Source: Lepus europaeus
Lineage: Eukaryota; Chordata; Mammalia; Lagomorpha; Leporidae
Direction of reading: 5' to 3'
Length of the DNA stretch: 64,000 nucleotides
Assembly (NCBI RefSeq): GCF_033115175.1
Contig: NC_084837.1
Location: 25,622,266 to 25,686,265, forward strand
This document shows positions 1 through 10,776 of the stretch, piece after piece; the stretch's first letter is position 1, and every line of letters begins with the position of its first letter. The notes beneath the pieces are model-generated. The model worked only from the letters and a program-made list of their open reading frames with translations, did not search any database and was not told the origin of the DNA. A program made the translations under genes and the position numbers.

Positions 1-83
1 ATATATGGCTATAGGTAGCATTCAATTAAATGTAGCTGAATTAAGAGAATTTGAAATTTAAAATTGTAAAGTTTCTAGCCCTG

Positions 84-447
84 GGACCAGCACCGTGCCT
101 GAGCAAGTTAAACTGCCACTTGCAATGGGAAATGCCTGTCCAAGTCCTGGCAGCTCCACTTCTGATCCAGCTTCCTTCTTATTTGCCTGGGGAGGCAGAG
201 GATGATGGCCCAAGTGCTTAGGCCCCTGCTACCATGTGGGAAACTTGGATGGAGTTCTGGGCTCCTGCTTTCAACCTGGCCCATTCCCAGCTGTTGTGGC
301 CATCTGGGGAGTAAACCAGGAGGAGTAAGATACCGCTCCCCCTCCCTCTCCCACTACCCGCCTCTTGTATTTCCTGCTACTCCTTCCTCTTTTCCCCCTC
401 CATCTCCCTTTTATCATTCTGCCTTTCAAATAAATAATTAAAAAAAA
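84..447 (+). repeat. CSINE, older type, full length
   Basis: Diverged C-repeat whose tail reads CTTTCAAATAAATAATTAAAA. It is bounded by a 16-bp target-site duplication with one mismatch (68-83 and 448-463, core AAAGTTTCTAG). It lies in the last intron of L2HGDH. Confidence 0.8.
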
Positions 448-1260
448 AAAGTTTCTAGTCCTGTTGACTACCAACTGTGTATAAGATACAGCTCTCGATA
501 TGAAGGTGAGGTAGAGTGTTGACCAATACACTGTTCTTGCCCTCAAGGACAAAGTTTATTTTATCTAAGCTTTCCAATGTAACACTTATCTCAAGCTGAA
601 GTGTTCTTACGGGAAAGCCCATAGGTGATCTTGCAAAAGAAAATCCTAGTGTTGCCTCACATGCTAAAGGACACGAAAGAATTTGGTAGTCTAAACATTT
701 CATGCTAAATAGCTACTTTGGTTGGAAATTAAAGAGATCCTAAGAAAAACAGTATTTTATGGGTTTTTTTCTCAGTTTGAATTATAGGTTTAAAACAGTT
801 GGACAGAAATGCAGGAGACATGGAGAACATAATTGATAAATTAGTCACAACTTAAACCATGGTTAATTAGCATTAACTTCTATATGTTAAGAAGGGGCAA
901 AGGGACTGCTCTGACTGAACTGTGGAGGGGAAGGTTTTACACGGGACACTCCGCATCAGACCTGCTCACAGCACTGTGTGTCCCCAGCATACTGGTCTCC
1001 TGCCACGTGCAAGGAGTAGAGCAGGAAGACTCACCCAAAGAGACCCTCAACAGCAACAGCAGAGCTTCCCAAGGAAAGTGAGGAGAAATGCTGCTTTGAT
1101 GGGTTATCACCGTAAAATAAAGACTGCGCAAAACGGACCACGACCACGCACTGTCTTCTACACTCATACACAGCTTCACCCTGAGAAAAGCCGGCTGGCA
1201 GTCCCAGTCCGTCATTTTGTGTTCTAAACAATATATCTGATTTTTTTACTTGAAAGTTAT
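448..1260. other. L2HGDH last-intron sequence, nothing recognised
   Basis: AT-rich unique-looking intron sequence between two SINEs. The short open frames here show no splice-bounded coding pattern and no recognisable family. Confidence 0.5.
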
Positions 1261-1583
1261 TTTTTTTTATTTATTTTTATTTACTTGAAAGGCAGAGTTA
1301 CAGAGAGAAAGGGAGAAACAGAGAGATCTTCCATCCACTAGTTCACTCCCCAATTGGCCGCAACGGCCAGAGCTGTGCCAATATGAAGCCAGGAACCAGG
1401 AGTTTCTTCCAAGTCTCCCACACAGATGCAGAGGCCCTAGGACTTGGGCCATCTGCTGCTGCTTTCACAGGCCATAGCAGAGAGCTGGATCGGGAGTGGA
1501 GCGGCGGGTCTTGAACTGGCGCCAATATGGGATGCCAGCACTGCAGGCAGTGGCTTTACCCGCTACACCACAGCACCGGCCCC
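1261..1583 (-). repeat. CSINE, older type
   Basis: Antisense copy. It starts with the T-rich complement of the tail and ends in CACAGCACCGGCCCC, the complement of the SINE head. No clear target duplication. Confidence 0.8.
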
Positions 1584-1770
1584 TTTTGCCTGGTTTCTTG
1601 AATCTTGGTGATGTGTCTGACAGTCATTTTCACAGTAGGTTTTCTTGAATGGTTTCTGAGGAGGTGCTTTTGGATCCTAAAAATCCAATTGATTTCGATT
1701 TCTCCTGTAAATTTTAACTATTTTCAAAAGTAACAGAAATCTCATATCTGTACTCAGAATACAGAACTTT

Positions 1771-2088
1771 AGGGACTGGCACTGTGGTAAGTGGGTAAAG
1801 CTGCTACCAGAGACACCAGCATCTCATATGGGTGCAGGTTCAAGTCCCAGCTACTCCATTTCTGATCCAGCGTCCTCCTAATGGCCTGGGAAAAGCAGCA
1901 GAAGATGGCTCAAGTCTTTGGACCCCTGTACTCATGTGGGAGACCAGAGGAAACTCCTGGCTTGTGGCTTTGTACTGGCCCAGCTCTGGCCGTTGTGGCC
2001 ATTTGGGAAGTGAACTAAGATATGGAAGAACTCTCTCTCTCCCTCTCTGTGTGTAACTCTGACTTTCAAATAAATAAATGAATCTTTT
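1771..2088 (+). repeat. CSINE, older type
   Basis: Head GGGACTGGCACTGTGG, tail CTTTCAAATAAATAAATG. It is followed after about 20 bp by another sense SINE. Confidence 0.8.
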
Positions 2089-2107
2089 AAAACATTGAAT
2101 AAAGGTA

Positions 2108-2446
2108 GGCCGGCGCCGTGGCTTAACAGGCTAATCCTCCGCCTTGCGGCGCCGACACACCGGGTTCTAGTCCCAGTTGGGGCGCCAGATTCTATCCCGG
2201 TTGCCCCTCTTCCAGGCCAGCTCTCTGCTATGGCCCGGGAAGGCAGTGGAGGATGGCCCAAGTGCTTGGGCCCTGCACCCACATGGGAGACCAGGAGATG
2301 CACCTGGCTCCTGGCTTCGGATCGGTGCATAGCACTGGCCATAGCGGCCATTGGAGGGTGAACCAACGGCAAAAAAGAAGACCTTCCTCTCTGTCTCTCT
2401 CTCTCACTATCCACTCTGCCTGTCAAAAAAAAAAAAAAAAAAAAAA
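2108..2446 (+). repeat. CSINE, young type
   Basis: Well conserved head GGCCGGCGCCGTGGCTTAAC and B-box-like GGTTCTAGTCCC. The poly-A tail of more than 20 A's decays into a (GAAA)n / (AAAT)n microsatellite. Confidence 0.9.
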
Positions 2447-2565
2447 AGAAAGAAAGAAAGAAAAAAGAAAATAATTAAATAAATAAATAGCCTATCTCAA
2501 TTAAATGTGGATTTATCTACTGCTTTTGGAAAGGACAGATGTGTACTTATTTAATAAGCATTTAC

Positions 2566-2870
2566 GGCCGGCGCTGTGGCTTTACAGGCTAATCTTCCAC
2601 CTTGCGGCACCAGCACACTGGGTTCTAGTCCCGGTTGGGGAGCCGGATTCTATCCCGGTTGCCCCTCTTCCAGGCCAGCTCTCTGCTATGGCCTGGGAAG
2701 GCAGTGGAGGGCCCTGCCGGGAGAAGCACCTGGCTCCTGGCTTCGGATCAGCGAGATGCGCCAGCCGCAGCGGCCATTGGAGGGTGAACCAACGGCAAAA
2801 AGGAAGACCTTTCTCTCTGTCTCTCTCTCACTATCTACTCTGCCTGTCAAAAAAAAAAAAATACATAAAA
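2566..2870 (+). repeat. CSINE, young type, internally deleted
   Basis: Perfect 13-bp target duplication AATAAGCATTTAC at 2553-2565 and 2871-2883. Compared with its neighbours it lacks about 40 bp in the middle: after 'GGCAGTGGAGG' it jumps directly to the 'GAGAAGCACC' segment. Confidence 0.9.
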
Positions 2871-3038
2871 AATAAGCATTTACTGCATTATTATGTAACA
2901 GACCTTATGCTGTAGGCTAAGGAAACATATCTGACAGCCTAACCCTGGGCTAAATCCAGATCTGTCAGGTTTTCTCACATAATCATACATTTACAGAGTA
3001 AAGCCTTGTAAAGTGCCCTGTCTATTCCAGCTGGCTGA

Positions 3039-3257
<219 letters not shown>

Positions 3258-3446
3258 ATCATGAAAGGAGCCAGGTATGCATTGTAATTGCACATCCACA
3301 GCAGTTGTGTACTGGTTGCATCCTTCCATTTTAAGAAAATGTTTTTAAGATAACATTTTTAAGGCAGAGATAACTGCTGGATTGTTAAAATGATGTAACA
3401 TATGAACATTTTTTTAAAACTAAAATCCATGTCCTTTTACTTTGTG

Positions 3447-3452
3447 AATAAA
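3447..3452 (+). terminator. L2HGDH candidate poly(A) signal AATAAA
   Basis: Canonical AATAAA 190 bp after the L2HGDH stop codon, in unique sequence, so a short 3' UTR is plausible. A second AATAAA at 4948-4953 could serve a longer 3' UTR. Which one is used cannot be read from the sequence. Confidence 0.55.
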
Positions 3453-3756
3453 GAGGCGTGATACAGCTGTATCTGCTCCGAACCCCTGGCTTTGCTAATA
3501 CCCTGTCCTTAGCAACCATGAGTCAGAGAATATTTGGCTCTTTCAGAATTTGGGAGAATGATGTTATGAAAACTGATTTTTTTCCCTTAAGTCAGTTTTT
3601 TATTGTTGTAATACCTAAGCTTTTTAGTCTCTCCTAGATAAGAAAATATGATATAGCATAGGTTGTAAACATTCTCTTAATCCTAAAGTCATAGAAAAGC
3701 TCACATTATTTAGAGCAACAGTATTTGTGTTTGAAATTAAAAACTCTTGATTTGGG

Positions 3757-3985
3757 GGTGGGCTTCTGGCCTCACGGTGAAGACGCCGGTCGAGGTGCCC
3801 ATGTCCTGTGATGGAGTGCCTGGGTTCGATTCCTGATTCCGGCTCCCAGTTCCGGCTTTCTGCTAATGTAGACCCTGGAGGCCGCCACCGATGGCTCCCA
3901 CAATGAGGTCCCTGCCACCCGTGGGCACCCTTGATTGTGTTCCTTGCTTCTGACTTTGGCCTGACCACACCACAGCTTTGGAAGG
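3757..3985 (+). repeat. C-repeat, third (older) type, 3'-truncated
   Basis: Head GGGGGTGGGCTTCTGGCC and a near-perfect tRNA B box GGGTTCGATTCC (about 3821-3833). The body is homologous to the repeats at 10037, 39683 and 58236. It lacks the T-rich and A-rich tail part. Confidence 0.7.
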
Positions 3986-5502
3986 AATTAGATTCTACCT
4001 TAGCTCTCATTTGTGAGAAATAACTTTGCAGAACAAACTCAGAACCTCTGTGATACCTGGGCCCTTTATAGCTGATGTGGTGAGGGGTCTCCCTGGGGTC
4101 TCAGCAGTGGTCCGCCCTGCCCGACTGTTGCCTACTCTTCAGTCTTCTGTGATTAAGAAACTAAAAGGACTTAGAACAGGTAGGATTTTACAAGAGCAGT
4201 TTAAGAATCTTAACCCTGATGTATAGAACTGGAATTAAAATAATTTTTTTTCCTCTCTTATATATCCGTTCTTTGGCCACATGAGGGTTCTCAAGATGTT
4301 GGCCAGAATCGCTAATGAGTCGCACGTGCGTGGTTTTTCAGGGCTTCTGTGAATGTTATGAGGTTACTTCTCCGCTTTGGGTACACACCTTCACTTTGAG
4401 GCATTCACTTTTGTCAGCCGCGAAAGTGCCTTACGTCCACACGCACTTCATGAGTATCTGAGTCGGTGCCCAGTGCTGTGCTGTATTCTGTGTGTTTGCG
4501 TGTGGCTTCTCGGCTACAATGATGCTACTGTTTTGGAAAGTTGGGGAACAGAAATGAAAACGGCGACGCGGCGACCTGACTGGGGAAGCCATGGTAACAG
4601 AGCCCCGTCCAGGGGGACGTTGCCATCCGTTCTCTCACGTGGACTCTCTCCTTTCCTTGTCTCACTCTCTTTCTCTGAAGTTGTGTGATGACTCGGTGAG
4701 AAGGATGTGCATTTTGGTTGACAGGCAAAACTTCTGTTTGCTGCCTTTTCCCTTCACTTCGAGACTTGACGATCACCCTGACTGAGCTACCTCATCCATT
4801 AATCTGGAAGGACATTCGTCAGCTTATGTTCAAGAAGCAGCACATCCCAGGTGGACAGCACAGGCAGTTACTACTCAACACTGGGGATGGACACACTGAA
4901 AACACTCAAGTCACTCACAGAAGCAGCAAACCCTACCGGTTCTTCATAATAAAACTCATTCTTGCAAGAACTACAACACAGGGATTATTTGTTTTGTTCC
5001 ATTACAAGGCAACCAAGTAGAGATTATTGTAATTCTATTTCATCAGCAGTAAAATTGCATACACATCATACTATGAGAGACTGAAATTACAAAAATAACT
5101 GTTGTAATTGATGCAATCCTCATTCCCTGTGAGTCTGTGTTATACTCACAAGAAATACAAGTGAAAAATTTTTGAAAATGTTTTGAATTATGTAGGTTAT
5201 TATGTTTGTAAAACATTTGATATTTGTATCAATAGGGCTTTGTTGTTTAATACTGATATGATATTTAAAAGTTTTGTGTATTTCTGAGAGGAAATGTATA
5301 TTAATATTAAAAATATTTTAATGAGCTTGGGTGTTGTGGAGAGCAACTTTTTAAGGTCTATGAAAACTTTTATTCAAATATATTTCCCATGTATAAAACA
5401 TAAACTATCAGAGCTTTAGATAGCAGTCCATCATTAAAAAAAAAAAGCAAGCCGCTTCTGTATTTGTATATATTATAATAATGAGGTAATTTATATTATG
5501 AA
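3986..5502. other. L2HGDH 3' flank or long 3' UTR, no repeat recognised
   Basis: About 1.5 kb of unique-looking sequence. The 66-codon frame at 4026-4226 and the 100-codon frame at 4718-5020 have no recognisable domain or splice sites. The AATAAA at 4948 makes a long L2HGDH 3' UTR possible. The AT content rises after 5100. Confidence 0.4.
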
Positions 5503-5664
5503 TTAGAAGAGAAGCTTTTTTTTTAACTTTTATTTAATATAAATTTCCAATGTACACCTTATGGATTACAGTGGCTTCCCCCTCCCATAACTTCCCTCCT
5601 ACCTGCAACCCTCCCTTCTTCTCCCACTCCCTCTCCCCTTCCATTCACATCAAGATTCATTTTC

Positions 5665-6018
5665 TTTTTCTTTTTTTTCTTTTTTTTTGGACAGGCAGAG
5701 TGGACAGTGAGAGAGAGAGACAGAGAGAAAGGTCTTCCTTTTGCCGTTGGTTCACCCTCCAATGGCCGCCGCAGTTGGCGCGCTGCGGCCGGCGCAACGC
5801 GCTGATCCGATGGCAGGAGCCAGGGGCTTATCCTGGTCTCCCATGGGGTGCAGGACCCGAGCACTTGGGCCATCCTCCACTGCACTCCCTGGCCATAGCA
5901 GAGAGCTGGCCTGGAAGAGGGGCAACCGGGACAGAATCTGGTGCCCCGACCGGGACTAGAACCCGGTGTGCCGGCGCCGCAAGGCGGAGGATTAGCCTAG
6001 TGAGCCGCGGCGCCGGCT
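5665..6018 (-). repeat. CSINE, young type, inserted in the LINE-1-like tail
   Basis: Perfect 13-bp duplication AAGATTCATTTTC at 5652-5664 and 6019-6031. A pyrimidine-rich complement of the tail precedes GGACAGGCAGAG, and the head complement CGCGGCGCCGGC is intact. It is younger than its host element. Confidence 0.9.
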
Positions 6019-6573
6019 AAGATTCATTTTCAATTCTCTTCACATACAGAAGATCAATTTAGTATATATTAAGTAAAGATTTCAACGGTTTGCACCCACA
6101 TAAAAACACAAAGTGAAACATACTGTTTGAGTACTAGTTATAGCATTAAATCAAAATGTACAGCACATTAAGGACAGAGATCCCACATGAGGAGCAAGTG
6201 CACAGTGGCTCCTGTTGTTGACCCAACAAATTGACACTATAGTTGATGGTGCCAGTAACCACCCTAGGCTCTCGTCATGAGTTGCCAAGGCTATGGAAGC
6301 CTTCCAAGTTCACCGACTCTGATCATATTTAGACAAGATCATAAAAGACAGGGTGAGGATAGTAACCAATGATCCTAAGAGTGGCATTAACCAGGTCTGA
6401 ACAATTAAACAGCATTAAGTGGGGAAGAGGACCATCAGTACACACAGGTTGGGAGTAGAGCCGTTGGTGGTAGAGTAGAGGTTATGATTACGAAGGAATG
6501 AGGCCCAAGTGCACTAGACAGGGCCTAGAACAAAGGACAGAGTCATTATTAGAGGAGCTAAGAAAGGTGCTGT

Positions 6574-6756
6574 CTAAGCTACAATTAAGTTTTCTGATTG
6601 AGAGGCAAATAGAACCTGATAGAAGGGGCTTGATAATAATCTGGTGGGCTTTAGGCCTTGTAAGTTAAGAGGCCCAGACCTATCTATCTCTTCACATGGG
6701 GTACATCCTAAGGGAGGTGTGAACCTCCTAGGGGAAGGCACTCTGTTGACTTTCAT
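6574..6756 (-). pseudogene. Possible retroviral protease remnant
   Basis: In the minus direction this lies just downstream of the zinc-knuckle remnant. The frame contains RRFTPPLGC, similar to the conserved strand near the C-terminal part of retroviral proteases. Frameshifts separate it from the preceding open segments, so it is dead. Weak call resting on order and one short motif. Confidence 0.35.
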
Positions 6757-6966
6757 TACTTAGCTGGCCTGGGAGGAGAGCTGGCCAGGTAAAGACAGGT
6801 GGCATCTCTAACAAGAAATTTACAGTTCTGCCTGCAATGTCGCTGACCCTACTTGGCCGTCCCCTCAGCTGCAGTGGTCACTTTGGAAGTTGGGCTGAGT
6901 GAAGGGCTTTTCAGCTTAGAGCCAATAAGATCTGTGGCTCTGACCTGGGCATCCTTCGACTCCAGG

Positions 6967-7227
6967 GCAGGTCCATTTCCAGTGATCCAACTCTTGGCAG
7001 AGCTTCCAGGGCTCTTCACAAGTTGACTTCTGCTGAAGCCCAGGCTTACCACATTGAAAGCCACTGCAGTGGACTGGCCTGTTGGGTCTCCTTGAGGGCA
7101 GATCACTGTACAGATCAGCCATTAATAGGCCTGCCACCCATTGCTTCTGATGCCTAGCTTTCTTTTCCTCCTGGTTTGTGTTAAAGCAGACCAGAGGATG
7201 CAAGTCAAGGGAGTGCCCAAGTCCCAT
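6967..7227 (-). pseudogene. Degraded retroviral Gag nucleocapsid (zinc knuckles)
   Basis: A 103-codon minus frame contains a basic stretch (QEEKKARHQKQ) followed by two cysteine-rich motifs. The second, CQELDHWKWTC, keeps Cys-X4-His-X4-Cys, but the preceding Cys is replaced by Trp. The first has lost its His and its spacing. The order basic region, knuckle, knuckle, then protease-like sequence is that of a gag-pro region, most like class I (gamma-type) ERVs. It cannot bind zinc normally as it stands. Confidence 0.5.
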
Positions 7228-7833
7228 CTCTAATCTTCGGTGGCCTGAACTACAAGTCTATAGTCACAGGCATGTTCTGTAGTAGTTTTTCTAAGGTAGA
7301 CAATGCCCATGAGGGAAATTATATTCTGACTTTAAAACTTTCTTTCCCTTTGGTCTGAAAGGGAGGTTTTTTCTACTTACTGTATACTTCGCTGATGGCG
7401 AAGTAAATCTAGCTATGAGATTATAATTTAAGCTCTTATTTTGGCTATGCTATTACAGAAAAATGTTAGCCATCTCTTTTATAAGGTCTAAAGATTAAAT
7501 TGTGCGTCCTACAGATTCCTTCATAATAGAATTAGTTTCCTACCTTGAAGAGAATAGAGAAATGAAAGAACAAGTTGGGCTTAGAATAGAGAAATGAGGG
7601 AGCAAGTCCTAGATCGCTTGCTGACAATAGCAATATCACATGAATACTTAGCAAACAGTTTCAACCATTAGATAACAACTTAAGAAAACATTTACCAGAA
7701 GGTCTAATGCCTTCTATAAATTTTAAGAATTATGTATTTGGGAACACCTCTTAAATATCTAATATGGTGTAGTTTGTTTAACCAGTAAACTTAAGCACAA
7801 ACATATAAAATGTTTTTAGTTTAGAAGAGAAGC

Positions 7834-9157
7834 ATTTTAGATTTTAGCTTCAGAGTAGTTTGGGAGGAACTCTTAGCACAAGCAAGTAAATTCTGGGTGG
7901 TTGACCTTATGTGACGTAACCCTTTTATCCATACACGTAAGTGTCAATCAAAGTCCACCCCAAACCCTCTCAGAGCTTGTCCTGTTTGGGGAGCTGCCTT
8001 TACTATTGGCAGAGTTCCATTTAGCCTGAGGCCATTTGAAAATCTCCTCACTGGCCTGTGGGATAACCTGGACTCTTAGAACTTTCTTCAGAGGATAGTG
8101 ACGAGGGTGGTGCATAGTGCCGGGCCCGACACGTGGGAGTTTACGGGGCCTGCTTCTGGAGACCATCCAAGCCCGATGGCTGTGCCTGGGAACCATCCCT
8201 GTGAGCGTGCAGATGGTATCTGCAGCGTCTAAGGGCTGGCTCTGCCCTCCTGGGCCCTTGATCTGTGTCTAGACTGCTTTGGTCAGATGTTTCATCTTTT
8301 GCAGCATATATTATCCAAATATCTTGTGAACATTTTTGAGGAGCAATTGTGAAATCAGTTACTAAATTTTTAATGTACTCCTTGAGAGTTTTTGAAATCT
8401 CTTTATCAGGATTTGTAAGGACAGGGCAAAGTGATTTGACAAAGAGAAAGCTCCCTAGAGATGTTTTTGAAGAGCTGGTGCCCATTAAAGGGTTTAAGAA
8501 GAGAAATAAAATCCCAAATCCCTGAAGAGAAGAGTGATGGGGATAACCAACCAGCTCTGTATTTTCTGGCCTCAAGGATTGTGTTCTTTTTGTTAGGTGC
8601 TAATATTTTCTGCCTCTTGGATAAGATGATAAATTTTGTCATTTAGATTTGGCGTAAGAGATGTGTGATGGCACACCTTGGTTTGCCTGGGATGTGCAAC
8701 TTTGAATTTTGGAAAGGACTTCAGGGTCGGCCAGTTCTCTTTTACTAGAGAACTTTAAATTTCAGTCAAGCTCTGTTTAAAACTCTATAATGAGAATGCC
8801 CTTTCTTAACTTTAGTGTTCTCAAACAAGATGGAGTGGAATGAAAGAGCTAGAATGTTGATTGTTTCTTCCATGCTTTTCAGATATAATTTTACTTAAAT
8901 TTGTCCACTGGCAATGTGAGAGATACATTTTAAGTATATCAATTTATGAACAAGGATGGTTTTGGACTGGGGACAAGTTTCCCAAATCATACTGCACACA
9001 TTTCAATTTCTGTTTCCCAGAATGCCTAGTTCCTCCTAACTGATTGTTAGATGTTTGATCAGTAATTCTAGCTGAGACAAACACAAAGTTCTAATTGCCT
9101 GGATCCTTCTAAATACCAGGAACTAAGCATGTTGGTTATGTTAAAGGCTGATAGGAA
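7834..9157 (-). other. Intergenic DNA with a possible second ERV gag-like segment
   Basis: No SINE is present. On the minus strand a 144-codon frame (8141-8575) contains an internal Met-Gly start (MGTSSSKTSL), followed by a Lys- and Ile-rich helical stretch. Such a start would suit a myristoylated Gag matrix protein. It lies upstream, in the same orientation, of the nucleocapsid remnant at 6967-7227. I cannot show homology, so the retroviral reading is an inference. Confidence 0.3.
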
Positions 9158-9170
9158 AAGATTGTCTTCT

Positions 9171-9507
9171 TTTTTTTTTTTTAAGATTTATTTATTTACT
9201 TGAAAGAGTTACACAGAGAGAAAAGGAGAGGCAGAGAGAGAGAGAGAGAGGTCTTCTATCAGCTGGTTCACTCCCCAGTTGGTTCAATGGCCAGAGCTGC
9301 GCCAATCCGGAGCCAAGAGCCAGGAGCCAGGAGCTTCTTCCGGGTCTCCCATGCGGATGCAGGGGCCATGGGCTTGGGCCATCTTCTACTGCTTTCCCAG
9401 GCCATGGCAGAGAGCTGAATTGGAAGTGGAGCAGCCAGGACTCAAACTGGGCCCATATGGGATGCTGGCACTGCAGGCGGCGGCCTCTACGCCACAGCAC
9501 CAGCCCC
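9171..9507 (-). repeat. CSINE, older type (first of a pair sharing a target)
   Basis: Antisense copy with T-run and TAAGATTTATTTATTTACTTG start and GCACCAGCCCC end. It is flanked by AAGATTGTCTTCT at 9158-9170 and 9508-9520. Confidence 0.9.
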
Positions 9508-9520
9508 AAGATTGTCTTCT

Positions 9521-9857
9521 TTTTTTTTTGACAGGCAGAGTGGACTGTGAGAGAGAGAGACAGAGAGAAAGGTCTTCCTTTGCCGTTGGTTCACCCTCCA
9601 ATGGCCGCCGCGGCTGGCGCACTGCGGCCGGCGCACCGCGCTGATCTGATGGCAGGAGCCAGGTGCTTCTCCTGGTCTCCCATGGGGTGCAGGACCCAAG
9701 GACTTGGGCCATCCTCCACTGCACTCCCTGGCCACAGCAGAGAGCTGGCCTGGAAGAGGGGCAACCGGGACAGGATCGGTGCCCTGACCGGGACTAGAAC
9801 CCGGTGTGCCGGCGCCGCAAGGCGGAGGATTAGCCTAGTGAGCCGTGGCGCCGGCCT
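9521..9857 (-). repeat. CSINE, young type (second of a pair sharing a target)
   Basis: Starts T(n)GACAGGCAGAGTGGACTG. It is flanked by the same 13-mer AAGATTGTCTTCT at 9508-9520 and 9858-9870, so it inserted into one target copy of the preceding SINE. Confidence 0.9.
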
Positions 9858-10036
9858 AAGATTGTCTTCTAATACCCAACTTTGTGCTTTAGAATCTGGG
9901 GCTATCAAATTGCTCATTTCAATTACTGTGCATGTCAGAATTTTGTACTTTAAGTTTAGACTATTCACCAAAATTTCTTAGTGAGTTTTCTGTAATTAAA
10001 GAAATAAAAAGTTTAGTATGAAATAGTATTATGTTA

Positions 10037-10350
10037 GGGGAGGGCATTTGGTACAGCTGGTAAGATGCTGCTTGGGATGCCTGCATCCCATATCTGAGTG
10101 CCTGGGTTGGAGTCCCAGCTACGCTCTGATTCCAGCTTCCTGCATTTGCACACCCTTGGAGGCAGCAGGTGATGGCTCAGATAACTTGGGTCCCTGCCAC
10201 TCATGTGGGAGACCCATTTGTGGTCCTAGCTCCAGGCCTAACCCAGCCCTGGCTGTTGCAGAAATTTGGGGAGTGAACTAGTGGATGGAGGATCTCCGTG
10301 TCTGTCTCTTGTTTTTCTCTGCCTTTCAAATAAAAAGAAAATAGATAAAT
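10037..10350 (+). repeat. C-repeat, third type
   Basis: Head GGGGAGGGCATTTGGTACAG with a decayed B box GGGTTGGAGTCCC, ending CTTTCAAATAAAAAGAAAAT. More diverged than its SINE neighbours. Confidence 0.75.
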
Positions 10351-10476
10351 AAAAGTTTCATACCACGTTAGTTTAGGGAAGGTGACATGCCATTGAGCAT
10401 TGCGAGGTTCTATCAGCATTTCCTGTTGGGAGGATAGAGGTTTCCTATGGAATGAGTATATAACAATGGCAGTTAC

Positions 10477-10766
10477 TGGGCTGGCACTGAGGCTCAGTGG
10501 GTTCAGCAGTTGTCTGGGGCTCTGCAGTGCTGCATCCCATATGGGCGTGGTTTGAGTCCCAGCTGTTCCACTTTTGATCCAGCTCTCTGCTGATGTGCCT
10601 GGGAAAGCAGCACTAGATGGCCTGAGTTCTTGGGCCCTTGCCCCCATGTGGGAGACCTGGATGAAGCTTCTGGCTCCTGGCTTTGGCCTGGCCCAGCGCT
10701 CTCTCTCTCTCTCTCTCTCTCTAATTCAATCTTTCAAATAAATAATCTTTTTTTTTTTAAAAAGGG
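10477..10766 (+). repeat. CSINE, older type
   Basis: Head GGGCTGGCACTGAGG, tail CTTTCAAATAAATAATC. 10-bp duplication ATGGCAGTTA at 10466-10475 and 10767-10776. A (CT)n run of about 11 repeats lies before the tail. Confidence 0.8.
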
Positions 10767-10776
10767 ATGGCAGTTA

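Larger units (their letters stand above)
5516..7820 (-). mobile_element. Retrotransposed chimera: LINE-1-like 3' tail joined to ERV-like sequence
   Basis: The block is bounded by a perfect 13-bp repeat TTAGAAGAGAAGC at 5503-5515 and 7821-7833. Read on the minus strand, it ends in AATAAA (complement of 5529-5534) and a 9-base A tail (complement of 5516-5524), as expected of target-primed reverse transcription. The last roughly 0.8 kb (excluding an inserted SINE) resembles the abundant rabbit LINE-1 3' end. Further upstream the minus strand carries degraded retroviral gag/protease-like sequence. What is seen: TSD, tail and poly(A) signal. What is inferred: that the chimera moved as one RNA by LINE-1 machinery. 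It may instead be a known lagomorph composite repeat family. Confidence 0.6.

Noticed and set aside
2140..2200. tRNA genes suggested by B-box-like GGTTCTAGTCC or GGTTCGATTCC
   Set aside because: They all lie inside CSINE heads. No complete cloverleaf with matching acceptor stem was seen; they are SINE promoter relics.
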